DNA of 64,000 bases from an uncultured Robinsoniella sp. Lineage in GTDB: Bacteria; Bacillota; Clostridia; Lachnospirales; Lachnospiraceae. Of this stretch, positions 35,692-43,961 are shown in pieces. The stretch is taken from assembly GCA_900540475.1 (NCBI GenBank), contig UQGG01000036.1, positions 14,296 through 78,295 of the forward strand, in the 5' to 3' direction. The notes under the pieces are model-generated. The model saw only the letters and a program-made list of their open reading frames with translations, did no database searches and was not told the origin of the DNA. The position numbers and the translations under genes are program-made. How positions within the stretch are numbered: the stretch's first letter is position 1; each line of letters begins with the position of its first letter.

Positions 35692-36280
35692 CCGTTCCTC
35701 CACACTGCTTAATCCCGCGATAAAGCAGTTCAACCAGCCGTGAAATATAAGCTCTTCGTTCATCCGGGCTGTCCAGACTGAAACCCATACTCTCTTTCAT
35801 GATTGTACTATTTAAAAATGCTGTCTGCATAGCCGATATCAGAACAAAAGAAATAAGCCTTCCATCTTCTTCACCCATATTTTCACCCATAGCAAGCCTG
35901 ATCCCTTTTTGACTCAGTGTTGTATTGCCGGTAATCGTTGGAACAGTAAAGTCACTGAGTATGGAAATCCGGGAAATAGATGGATTTTCAAACAGAAATT
36001 CAAACACTTCTGCTGCGGTATTCGTCAGCCTCTCCAGCTCGGTCTTAAAGTCCGTATCATTTGGTTTAAAATCGGAAATTACCTGCCCGATAATACGCTG
36101 TACACAAATGGTAATAAGGTTTTCCTTTGTTTGGAAATGATAATTGATAAGTCCGATGCCAACCGATGCCTTTTCGGCAATTGCACGCGTCGTGATTTCA
36201 TCAGAATTACCATTGCCTTCCTGAATGAGCGCAATGGCTGCCTCAATGATCTTTTCCTTGACCTCTGCGGATTTTTTCAT
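35675..36280 (-). CDS. TetR/AcrR-family regulator
   Basis: 201 residues. The N-terminal helix-turn-helix (IIEAAIALIQEGNGNSDEITTRAIAEKASVGIGLINYHFQTKENLI) is typical of TetR. The helical ligand domain follows and is not similar to any family I recognise. AAAGGAGC precedes the start. It probably represses itself and the overlapping membrane-protein gene through a palindrome at the transcription start. Confidence 0.92.
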   Translation of the reverse strand: MKKSAEVKEKIIEAAIALIQEGNGNSDEITTRAIAEKASVGIGLINYHFQTKENLITICVQRIIGQVISDFKPNDTDFKTELERLTNTAAEVFEFLFENPSISRISILSDFTVPTITGNTTLSQKGIRLAMGENMGEEDGRLISFVLISAMQTAFLNSTIMKESMGFSLDSPDERRAYISRLVELLYRGIKQCGGTDERHK

Positions 36281-36330
36281 AGTCGTGCTCCTTTTTTTGA
36301 ACGGAATTTAAATCATTATCTAAAACATTA

Positions 36331-36379
36331 TTCAGAACGTTGTTCAGTTTATTATACTCTGAATAGTTGGGGAAGTCAA
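36331..36379 (-). promoter_or_regulatory. TetR-operon promoter with overlapping operator
   Basis: On the minus strand TTGACT (36379-36374), a 17-base spacer and TATAAT (36356-36351). Immediately downstream, around the expected transcription start, lies CTGAACAACGTTCTG (36347-36333), an inverted repeat GAAC-N3-GTTC with partial flanking symmetry. It is well placed for autorepression. Confidence 0.72.
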
Positions 36380-36404
36380 TGAGGGATTGCAACCAATCCC
36401 ACTA

Positions 36405-37745
36405 TCACTCCTCCAAATACGTCTCCCTATATGCCTTACGTACCGCTTCCGGAACAAGGCTTCCCCCTGTTGCCCAGGCGATGTGCACTGCCTGCTTCAT
36501 CTTGCCGCACAGATGATTCTCTATAAGATATTTTTTCGTCTCCGGATAATGGTTCAGATGGATTGGTCCGGCAAATGCCGCGCAGGCACTTGGCTCCAAA
36601 AATATCCCCTCCTGATCTAATAAACCACGCATATATTCATATAAATTTCCATCCCGGATTGTAAAGATAACGCTTAACAAAGGTGCCATGATGCCGCCCA
36701 CAAAGCCGGATGGCCGCCCTACAGCCAGCCCGTCTGCATGAGTCTGCCCGGATAAGCCCATATCCTGTACGCAGATGTTCTGATGCAGTCCCGTTGCCAT
36801 TCCCACAAGCATACACGGCGCTTTTGCCGGTTCCGCAAAAAAGCAGTGGACACTGTCATGGAATAACTGTTTTAATCCAAAGCTGACGCCGCCCGGGGCA
36901 CCACCGACTCCGCAGGGAATGTACACAAACAGCGGATGATCGGCATCTACATTGATTCCCTGGTCTTTTAGCTGCACCAAAAGCCTCTTTGCCGCAACTG
37001 CATAGCCCAGGAATAAATTCCGGGAATTTTCATCGTCTACAAAATAACTTTTCGGATTCTCATCCGATAGTTTTCTGCCATTTAATACGGCTTCACTATA
37101 GTCAGATTCATATTCCACAACCCTGACACCATGGCTTCTCAGCAGATCTTTTTTCCACTGCTTTGCATCTGCCGACATATGTACAATTACATTGTAACCA
37201 ATTGCCGCACTCATGATGCCTATGCTCATACCCAGATTACCGGTAGAGCCAACCTGTATGGTATACCCACGAAAAAAAGAGCGGTTATTTTCCGATGCCA
37301 GGACTTTATAGGAATCCTGTGGGGAAAGCAATCCATGTTTAAGCGCCAGATCCTCCGTATGCTTAAGGACTTCATAGATCCCTCCCCTTGCCTTTATGGA
37401 GCCTGCAATTGCAAGATGGCTGTCCTGTTTTAATAATAGCTTTCCCATAAGGGCGCTCTGGTATTTTTCATTGATATATTCCTGCATTTTAGGAATGGGA
37501 GTCAGTACGGATTCAATGATTCCTCCCTGGGCTCTGGTCTCCGGAAAACATTCTGCGATAAAGGGAGCAAAACGATTCAGGCGTTCCTCGGCCTCGTCAA
37601 TGTCCTTCATGGAAAGTTCTAAGTCTTTCTCGGCAAGATGAAATGGAAGCAAGTCAGGATTTATCCAGACAGTTTCCTTTTCTTCAATTACAGAAGCCAG
37701 CACCGGAGTATTACTGATCAGATCAGCCGTTTTATATATTTTCAT
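36405..37745 (-). CDS. dsdA: D-serine ammonia-lyase
   Basis: 446 residues, the normal length of DsdA. This fold-type II PLP enzyme converts D-serine to pyruvate and ammonia. The PLP lysine lies in AIAGSIKARGG, the phosphate-binding loop is VGSTGNLGMSIG, and the family blocks ENNRSFFRGYT, VDDENSRNLFLGYAVA and CGVGGAPGGV are present. AGAGGT precedes the start. It lies downstream of the fused AraC and AGCS remnants, which were probably its regulator and D-serine/alanine uptake system. Confidence 0.96.
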   Translation of the reverse strand: MKIYKTADLISNTPVLASVIEEKETVWINPDLLPFHLAEKDLELSMKDIDEAEERLNRFAPFIAECFPETRAQGGIIESVLTPIPKMQEYINEKYQSALMGKLLLKQDSHLAIAGSIKARGGIYEVLKHTEDLALKHGLLSPQDSYKVLASENNRSFFRGYTIQVGSTGNLGMSIGIMSAAIGYNVIVHMSADAKQWKKDLLRSHGVRVVEYESDYSEAVLNGRKLSDENPKSYFVDDENSRNLFLGYAVAAKRLLVQLKDQGINVDADHPLFVYIPCGVGGAPGGVSFGLKQLFHDSVHCFFAEPAKAPCMLVGMATGLHQNICVQDMGLSGQTHADGLAVGRPSGFVGGIMAPLLSVIFTIRDGNLYEYMRGLLDQEGIFLEPSACAAFAGPIHLNHYPETKKYLIENHLCGKMKQAVHIAWATGGSLVPEAVRKAYRETYLEE

Positions 37746-37773
37746 ATTCTATTTACCTCTTCTTACCTATCTT

Positions 37774-38118
37774 TTATATTTCTTTACTGTCTCCATTTTT
37801 ATGGAGGAAGGCAGCAGGCGTTTCACCCATAAATATCTTAAAATATTTATAAAAATTATTTAGATTCTGATATCCTGTTTTCAGGGATGCTTCCTGAATG
37901 GATAACCTCTCATTCTTTAGGAACCGGACTGCATTTTCTATACGTACTTTATGTATATAATTCAAGATGGTCATATCCATATATTTTTTAAATAATCTTG
38001 CAATATGGCTCTCTGTGCAGTAGGTTTCTCCTGCCAGATCTTCCAGTTCTATTTTTTCATCATAATGGTGATGAATATATTCCAGGATATGATTTACGGT
38101 CTCATTATTGGTAAACCC
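37774..38118 (-). pseudogene. C-terminal fragment of an AraC-family regulator
   Basis: The frame codes for about 111 residues of an AraC domain (VNHILEYIHHHYDEKIELEDLAGE, TESHIARLFKK, NYIHKVRIENAVRFLKNERLSIQEASLKTGY). Both helix-turn-helix units are intact. There is no start codon or sensor domain; the frame runs into a stop just beyond the junction near 38110. An internal ATG at 37980 would split the first helix-turn-helix. The upstream part was lost in the deletion that joined it to the AGCS fragment. Confidence 0.85.
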
Positions 38119-38386
38119 CCATCCCTACTCTCGATCCAATTGTAGTGGCAAAAGCCTGAAATGGTGAAATACCGCTTTCACTGGAAGCTTCCTGATGCAG
38201 CAGAAGTTTTACCATATCTTTAAAATACCGGATCTGGGGAAAACCCATTCGTATGGAAAAATAAAGCCCTGCCCCCAAACACAACACCACTAAGCCATTA
38301 TTCCATACGATTTGATTCAGGGTGTTCATCAGATTGTTAAAAGTTTCGATAATAATACCTCCTTTTAGTTCACTCATATCACGCAA
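38105..38386 (-). pseudogene. N-terminal fragment of an AGCS sodium:alanine/glycine symporter
   Basis: About 80 of the usual 450 or so residues remain. FNNLMNTLNQIVWNNGLVVL, the helix LGAGLYFSIRMGFPQIR and SGISPFQAFATTIGSRVG are the start of an AGCS (AlsT/DagA-type) symporter. Homology stops at GSRVG, a few codons before an immediate stop. The codon at the right distance from AAAGGAGG is ATC (38350-38348) where the family has its ATG, so the start may also be mutated. It reads towards dsdA and was probably its transporter gene. Confidence 0.85.
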
Positions 38387-38624
38387 TATTGATAATCTTA
38401 TTTTCTCATAAATCCTACAAAATAAAAGTATGGGAATTGATGAATCCTATACCGATTTTGATCAAAGTTCTCAAACAGACAGGGTATTTCCCAATATAGT
38501 TCGTCAAAATCCCCGTTTATTTTCATTTACAGCAAATTAGTCTACTAAAAATAGCCAATTTAACAACACAAAAGTAAGGTTTCCGTTTAACATAAATTTA
38601 TCAATACTTATGGAGGTAAATAAA

Positions 38625-39566
38625 ATGCTGGTAAATATGAACGATGTACTGATACCCGCCAAAAAAGGAAAGTATGCCATTGGTTTATTTAATGCCGTGA
38701 ACCTGGAACTGGCAAGAGGAATTATCGCCGCTGCGGAAAGTACCGGTTCTCCTGTGATTATGGGAACTGCAGAAGTACTCTTCCCTTACGGGCCCCTGGA
38801 AGAATTATCTTATTATCTGATTCCCATGGCGAAGAAAGCAAATGTTCCCATTGTAATCCATCTGGACCATGGTTTGAAAAAAGAAACCTGCATCAAAGCA
38901 CTGGAACTTGGCTTTAGTTCTATCATGTATGACTGCTCTACCGACACCTATGATGAGAACGTGCGGAAAGTCAGAGAGATGGCGGAAATTGCACATTCCT
39001 ACGGGGCAACTATTGAAGGGGAATTAGGGCATGTGGGGGATAATGAAGGTTCTTTCGAAGGTGACTCCCACACAAATGATCCTTCCAGATTTTATACAGA
39101 TCCTGCCCAGGCAAAAGACTTTGTTGAAAAAACCGGTGTGGACGCGCTGGCAATTGCAGTTGGTACTGCCCATGGAGCCTACAAGCTTCCTCCAAAACTG
39201 GATTTTGAGCGTATCCGCACCATCGCTAACACCATATCGGTTCCTCTGGTACTTCATGGCGGGTCCGGTCTGACGGATCAGGATTTTAAAATGGCTATCC
39301 GGGAAGGAATCAGTAAGGTAAACATTTTTACGGATATTAATGTGGCAGCCGTGGAGGCAGCTTTTCGGGACTTCCACTCCATGAATAAAGGCATTATAGA
39401 TCTAATTCCGGCAGCGGTAGAAGCTACCAAACAGGAAGTAATAAAGAAAATTGAACTCTTTGGTTCCAATGGAAAAGGGCGGAATATCGATCTGGCAAAA
39501 GAGCTTGAAATGAATCCCGCATTTTTAGAACGGATCGTAAAAGAAGTATTACAGAAACTGCATTAA
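38625..39566 (+). CDS. Class II (zinc) ketose-bisphosphate aldolase
   Basis: About 313 residues from ATG 38625 (MLVNMNDVLIPAKKG), with TGGAGG upstream. The class II blocks are present: AIGLFNAVNLELARGII, IVIHLDHGLKKETC (zinc His and catalytic Asp), IMYDCS, EGELGHVGDNE, AVGTAHGAY, LHGGSG and KVNIFTDIN. The phosphate-binding end carries NIFTDIN rather than the NIDTD of true fructose-bisphosphate aldolase, suggesting a tagatose-, fuculose- or related sugar-phosphate substrate. A PfkB kinase follows after 19 bases, giving a phosphorylation and cleavage pair. Confidence 0.92.
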   Translation: MLVNMNDVLIPAKKGKYAIGLFNAVNLELARGIIAAAESTGSPVIMGTAEVLFPYGPLEELSYYLIPMAKKANVPIVIHLDHGLKKETCIKALELGFSSIMYDCSTDTYDENVRKVREMAEIAHSYGATIEGELGHVGDNEGSFEGDSHTNDPSRFYTDPAQAKDFVEKTGVDALAIAVGTAHGAYKLPPKLDFERIRTIANTISVPLVLHGGSGLTDQDFKMAIREGISKVNIFTDINVAAVEAAFRDFHSMNKGIIDLIPAAVEATKQEVIKKIELFGSNGKGRNIDLAKELEMNPAFLERIVKEVLQKLH

Positions 39567-39585
39567 GCAGACCAGGAGGTAAATT

Positions 39586-40713
39586 ATGGCTGAAGAAAAA
39601 GCAAGTGTTGTGGTGGCAGGACATATTTGTCTTGATATTACACCGGACTTTCCCAACATTAAAATTGATAAAGTAGATGATATGCTGGTTCCGGGACGGC
39701 TGATCCAAATGGGAGCAGTAGATGTACATATTGGCGGATGCGTATCCAATACCGGTCTGGCACTGAAAATCCTGGGGGCAAACGTAAGCCTCATGGGTAA
39801 GATCGGAAATGATGATTTTGGCAGTATCGTATCCGACCAGATCAATTCCCACAATGCCATTAACAACATGAGTATCTCCGAAGAAGAAGATACTTCTTAT
39901 TCTGTTGTAATCGCACCAAGAGGCATTGACCGGATTTTCCTGCACCATTCCGGTGCAAATAATTATTTTTATGAGCAGGATCTGGATTTTGACATCATCA
40001 AAGACGCCCGCCTCTTCCATCTGGGCTATCCGCCTCTGATGAAAAGCCTGTATGCCGACGGTGGAAGTGAATTGCTGAAAATCCTGCAGAGGGTAAAATC
40101 TCTGGGCGTTGCCACTTCTCTGGACATGGCAGCCATTGACGAAAATGACGAAGCTGGAAAGGTGGATTGGGAAGCAATTCTGGAAAAAGTTCTGCCTTAT
40201 GTAGACTTTTTTGTTCCAAGCATCGAAGAACTGGCTTATATGATTGACCGCCCCAGATACCGGGAATGGATTGCCAGAGCAGCCGGCAGGGATGTAACCA
40301 GTATCCTGTCGGTAGAGGCAGATATCGTTCCCCTTGCGGAAAAGCTCCTTGCAATGGGCTGTAAAATTGTATTGTTAAAATGCGGCGTTCCGGGTCTGTT
40401 CCTGGCATCTTCTGATCGTGATACCCTGGAGAAAATCGGGGAACGCCTGGAATTTGATGCCGGCAGCTGGACGGGCATCAGGCATTTTGAACCAAGCTTT
40501 AAACCGGATAAAGTTCTCTCCGGTACCGGAGCCGGAGATACCAGTATCGCAGCTTTTCTGTATGCGATCTTAAATAACTACAGCTGGGCAGACTGTATGA
40601 AATATGCTACGGCTACGGGTGCATCCTGTGTCACTGCATACGATTCCTTAAGCGGTCTGAAAAGTTTCGAAGAACTGAAGAAAAAGATGGATCAGGGATG
40701 GGAAAAAGTATAG
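39586..40713 (+). CDS. PfkB-family sugar kinase
   Basis: 375 residues, with an AGGAGG site. The family N-terminal motif GHICLDITPDFP, the glycine patch GGCVSNTGLALKILGA and the C-terminal ATP/anion-hole motif GTGAGDTSIAAFL (catalytic Asp) are all there. It is longer than ribokinases because of insertions around residues 215-295 (RYREWIARAAGRDVTSILSVE; FDAGSWTGIRHFEPSFKPD). It is cotranscribed with the aldolase, so it probably makes that enzyme's phosphorylated substrate. Confidence 0.92.
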   Translation: MAEEKASVVVAGHICLDITPDFPNIKIDKVDDMLVPGRLIQMGAVDVHIGGCVSNTGLALKILGANVSLMGKIGNDDFGSIVSDQINSHNAINNMSISEEEDTSYSVVIAPRGIDRIFLHHSGANNYFYEQDLDFDIIKDARLFHLGYPPLMKSLYADGGSELLKILQRVKSLGVATSLDMAAIDENDEAGKVDWEAILEKVLPYVDFFVPSIEELAYMIDRPRYREWIARAAGRDVTSILSVEADIVPLAEKLLAMGCKIVLLKCGVPGLFLASSDRDTLEKIGERLEFDAGSWTGIRHFEPSFKPDKVLSGTGAGDTSIAAFLYAILNNYSWADCMKYATATGASCVTAYDSLSGLKSFEELKKKMDQGWEKV

Positions 40714-40717
40714 AGAT

Positions 40718-40746
40718 TCAGCGGCTGTTTTTACAGCCGCTTTTCT
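40718..40746. terminator. Shared terminator between convergent genes
   Basis: AGCGGCTGT and ACAGCCGCT enclose a T-rich loop, followed by TTTTCTAA on the + strand. The loop and stem also contain the stop codon (TAA at 40733-40731) of the convergent AraC gene. Confidence 0.85.
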
Positions 40747-41663
40747 AATATGCGCAGGCTCTCTGCATCTCCAAGAAACATCTGGGCAGTTGCAGCTTCC
40801 CGTTCCTCTGCTTCCTGATAATGATTCCCTGCCTGCCCCGTTTTTCGGAATTCCTTTGGCGTCATGCCTGTTTTTTTCACAAAGATCTGGCTTAGATAAC
40901 GATAATCGGAAAACCCGCAGGTGACACAGATATCGGTCAGGCTCAAGTCCGTCTGTGCAATCAGATATCTGGCTTTCTCAAAACGCAGCAGGGTAACATA
41001 TTCCTGAAAGGACATATTGAAATTGTCTTTGAAAAAATGGGAAAGATAGGACAGGGATAGGCCTTCCGCTTCTACCAAATCCGAAAGCAGTATCTTAGAG
41101 GTATAATTCTCATCTATAAATTTAGTGATCCGGGACAGCCTCTCCAAATGGGCATTCCTGGAGCGTCTCTCCAATTCCGTAATCCGGTGGTACGGGCAGT
41201 AATATAACAGCCTGTAAAAAATATCACAGAGCAGAGACATACATTTAAACTCATAATTGGCATTTCGCAAAAAATACAGGTAGGCACATTCCTGTATTTC
41301 TCTTTGTACCATAAATTTTATTTTCTGGGAAAAATATTTTCCAATATCTACAGAATCAAATTCCAGATTGTATATATCCGGAAAAAATCGGGAACAAAAT
41401 CCTGAGGAAATCTGCAATGACAGGATAACCGTGCTGCCTTTTGCCGTATGCAGCTCATGAGGCCGCCTTGGATTAAAGAGAAATACGGAACCATCTGAAA
41501 ATAAATAGGTCTGTTTATTGCAAAAAACCTCCACCATTCCAGAGAGGACCATACAAATCTCAAACTCTTTATGAAAATGAGGCTTTCTGTGGGAAAGCTC
41601 CACAATAAATATTTTAATATCATTTAGAAAATTATGTTCTACAAATTCGTATTCATTATTCAT
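40731..41663 (-). CDS. AraC-family regulator with cupin sensor
   Basis: About 310 residues, starting at ATG 41663 (MNNEYEFVEHNF), with GGAGGTGG upstream; the frame is open to 41735 but without a site. The N-terminal cupin (IVELSHRKPHFHKEFEICMVLSG, FLFNPRRPHEL) is followed by a helical linker. The AraC domain contains LSDLVEAEGLSLSYLSHFFKDNFNMSFQEY and ICVTCGFSDYRYLSQIFVKKTGMTPKEFR. It lies between the aldolase/kinase pair and the divergent isomerase-like gene, which it probably activates. Confidence 0.92.
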   Translation of the reverse strand: MNNEYEFVEHNFLNDIKIFIVELSHRKPHFHKEFEICMVLSGMVEVFCNKQTYLFSDGSVFLFNPRRPHELHTAKGSTVILSLQISSGFCSRFFPDIYNLEFDSVDIGKYFSQKIKFMVQREIQECAYLYFLRNANYEFKCMSLLCDIFYRLLYYCPYHRITELERRSRNAHLERLSRITKFIDENYTSKILLSDLVEAEGLSLSYLSHFFKDNFNMSFQEYVTLLRFEKARYLIAQTDLSLTDICVTCGFSDYRYLSQIFVKKTGMTPKEFRKTGQAGNHYQEAEEREAATAQMFLGDAESLRILEKRL

Positions 41664-41778
41664 ATGCCACCTCCGTCTACCTACAGTATACCTGAATGTC
41701 CTGGGAATGAAAAGCAGAAAAAGCAAATTAGTCATATAAATTCAACATATAAATGAAAGTTAATTATTCCAATTTCAG

Positions 41779-41784
41779 TATAAT
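41779..41784 (+). promoter_or_regulatory. -10 box of the isomerase-like gene
   Basis: A perfect TATAAT lies 139 bases before the start at 41923, without a recognisable -35 box. This fits activator-dependent transcription by the divergent AraC protein. The remaining leader (41785-41922) contains an inverted GGCGTA/GCCGA patch near 41817-41850 but no gene. Confidence 0.5.
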
Positions 41785-41922
41785 GGAATTATCAAACATG
41801 ATAGCAGGCAAAGAAACGCCTTACACCAGTTTCGGCGTATTTATGCCGAGATTCACTACTACTTCATCCTGCCAGAAATGTTTCAAGCCGTATGAAGTAC
41901 TAACACATAAGGAGGATACAAT

Positions 41923-42957
41923 ATGTCAAGATTTAAATTTTCCGTAGGACCCTGGAACGTACATACCGGAGCAGATTCCTATGGCCCGGCAACCAGAAAG
42001 GATATTCCTTTTGAAGAAAAGGTAAAGAAATTTTCAGAAATGGGCTTTTCCGCAATCCAGTTCCATGATGACGATGCAGTGCCAAACCTGAATGAATTAA
42101 CCGAAGAAGAGATAAGGGAAGAAGCCAGAAAATTGAAAAAGCTGCTGGACAAATACAATATGGCTGCTGAATTTGTGGCACCCAGACTCTGGATGGATCC
42201 CCATACTATTGACGGCGGATTCATGTCCACTTCCAAAGAAGACAGGGATTTCGCTATGTGGAGAGCAAAAAGGTCCATCGATATCGCCAATGAACTGGGC
42301 ACCGATATGCTGGTGATCTGGCTGGCACGTGAAGGAACCCTCTGTGCCGAATCCAAAAGCCCGGTGTGGGCAACCAGGCAGTTAATCGAAGCCATCAACG
42401 AAATGCTGCGCTACGATTCCAACATCCGTGTAGTAATTGAACCCAAGCCAAACGAGCCGATTGACCGGAGTATCTGCGGCACCATGGGCCATGTAATGGC
42501 GATCTCCGCAGCAACTATTGACCCTTCCAGAGTTGGAGGCAACCTGGAAAGTGCCCATGCAATTTTAGCCGGCCTTGACCCTTCCCACGAAATTGGCTTT
42601 GCACTGGCAATGAATAAATTGTGGACCGTACATCTAAACGACCAGAACGGCATTAAATTTGACCAGGATAAATCCTTTGGCGTGGAAAATCTCCGCCAGG
42701 CATTTAACCAGATAAAAGTTCTGATGGAAAATAATTACGGTTCCAACGGGGAATATGTGGGGCTGGATGTAAAGGCCATGAGAACCACGACAGACGAAGA
42801 CAGCTACAAACACCTGGAAAACAGTCTGAAAATTGTACAAGCGCTGGAAGACAAAGCAGCCCGCTTCGATTACGGCTTCCAGAAAAAGTGCGTGGAAAGC
42901 AGAGACTTTGAAGGGCTGGAAATGTATGTTATGAATCTTCTTATGGGGGTTGAATAA
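41923..42957 (+). CDS. Xylose-isomerase-like sugar isomerase (actinobacterial class I type)
   Basis: 344 residues, with a TAAGGAGG site. It closely follows the short class I xylose isomerase pattern: FSVGPWNVH near the start, IQFHDDDAVP (catalytic His and Asp), VIEPKPNEP (metal Glu and catalytic Lys), NLESAHAILAG (metal Glu and His) and HLNDQNGIKFDQD (metal Asp pair). In Streptomyces-type enzymes the segment reads HIDLNGQNG, with a metal Asp where this protein has His. It is also about 40 residues shorter at the C-terminus. An aldose-ketose isomerase is near certain; xylose itself is not. Confidence 0.87.
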   Translation: MSRFKFSVGPWNVHTGADSYGPATRKDIPFEEKVKKFSEMGFSAIQFHDDDAVPNLNELTEEEIREEARKLKKLLDKYNMAAEFVAPRLWMDPHTIDGGFMSTSKEDRDFAMWRAKRSIDIANELGTDMLVIWLAREGTLCAESKSPVWATRQLIEAINEMLRYDSNIRVVIEPKPNEPIDRSICGTMGHVMAISAATIDPSRVGGNLESAHAILAGLDPSHEIGFALAMNKLWTVHLNDQNGIKFDQDKSFGVENLRQAFNQIKVLMENNYGSNGEYVGLDVKAMRTTTDEDSYKHLENSLKIVQALEDKAARFDYGFQKKCVESRDFEGLEMYVMNLLMGVE

Positions 42958-42958
42958 T

Positions 42959-43030
42959 GTAACAGATGGTTTGATTCGTGTAACTTGGGTGATTGAATCG
43001 CGTAACTTGAGTGATTGAATCGTGTAACAG
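42959..43030. repeat. Short tandem repeat, about 22-base unit
   Basis: GTAAC recurs at 42959, 42980, 43002 and 43024. The middle units are near-identical (GTAACTTGGGTGATTGAATC and GTAACTTGAGTGATTGAATC). It starts right after the isomerase-like stop codon. Confidence 0.85.
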
Positions 43031-43052
43031 GGGGTATTTCAGCCCCCTGTTA
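43025..43052. terminator. Hairpin between convergent genes
   Basis: A perfect 10-base stem TAACAGGGGG/CCCCCTGTTA with an 8-base loop. It contains the stop codon of the kinase gene ending at 43050. The T-tracts are poor, so termination efficiency is uncertain. Confidence 0.65.
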
Positions 43053-43961
43053 AATCTGTTTCACCACTATTTTGGGCAGCAGCTTTAGAATATCATCTTC
43101 CTCTGCCAGGTCATCTGCAAAAGCAGTGGCACTTCCCGCAGCAGCCGCATATTTAAGCGCCTGAAGAACAGAAGCGTCATATCCTTTCAGGAACCCTGCA
43201 ACCATGGAATCACCGGCTCCCACTGAATTTTTCACGGTTCCGGCTGGTGCCTGTACCCTATATACACTGCCATCCTCATCACCGAATATGGCACCTTCTC
43301 CCGCCCTGGAAACCAGAACATTCCTGGCACCCATCTTCTGGATTTCTCTGATACAGCGGATGATTTCTGCTTCATTTGTACAGGAAATACCGAACACGCC
43401 GCCTAACTCGTGATGGTTCGGCTTGATCAAAAACGGATGGTACGGCAGTGTTTTAACCAGCAGTTCCCGCTCCGCGTCTACCACAACTTTTACCTCCCTG
43501 TCCGCCAGCTGTTCCATAATTTTCTGATAAGCGTCGGAAGACAGGCAGGAGGGAATACTCCCTGCGAGAACGAGCGTATCATTCCCGTTCAAAACGGAGA
43601 TTTTATTCAGCAGCTCGCAGAATTCATCCTCTGTAATATCCGGTCCGTTACTGTTAAGATCCGTTTCTTTTTCTCCTTTTACTTTCACATTAATTCTGGA
43701 ATTGCCCTGGGACAAAGTCACAAAATCTGTATGTATTCCCTGGCTTTCCAACTGTCTGACGATTTCCTTTCCTGTAAAACCCGCCTGGAATCCCATCGCC
43801 ACACTTTCTTTTCCCAGGTGCCGGAGCACAATGGAAACATTAATTCCCTTTCCACCGCAAAACTGGTATTCAGAGCTGCTCCTGTTGATTTCTCCTGCAT
43901 TCATATTCTGGATATGCATTATATAATCCAATGCGGGATTAAAGGTCACTGTGTAAATCAT
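43050..43961 (-). CDS. 1-phosphofructokinase/tagatose-6-phosphate kinase-type PfkB kinase
   Basis: 303 residues. The N-terminus MIYTVTFNPALDYIM, the motif GGKGINVSIVLRHLG and the C-terminal NSVGAGDSMVAGFL (catalytic Asp) are characteristic of the FruK/LacC branch of PfkB kinases, which phosphorylate a sugar phosphate to a bisphosphate. GAAGGAGAG precedes the start. It overlaps the DeoR gene by 23 bases, the usual fruR-fruK arrangement, but no fructose PTS gene is present. The product could feed the aldolase encoded at 47620. Confidence 0.92.
   Translation of the reverse strand: MIYTVTFNPALDYIMHIQNMNAGEINRSSSEYQFCGGKGINVSIVLRHLGKESVAMGFQAGFTGKEIVRQLESQGIHTDFVTLSQGNSRINVKVKGEKETDLNSNGPDITEDEFCELLNKISVLNGNDTLVLAGSIPSCLSSDAYQKIMEQLADREVKVVVDAERELLVKTLPYHPFLIKPNHHELGGVFGISCTNEAEIIRCIREIQKMGARNVLVSRAGEGAIFGDEDGSVYRVQAPAGTVKNSVGAGDSMVAGFLKGYDASVLQALKYAAAAGSATAFADDLAEEDDILKLLPKIVVKQI

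Noticed and set aside
41753..41947. A 64-codon + strand frame before the isomerase-like gene
   Set aside because: It covers the -10 box and leader and overlaps the isomerase start in another frame; no ribosome-binding site.
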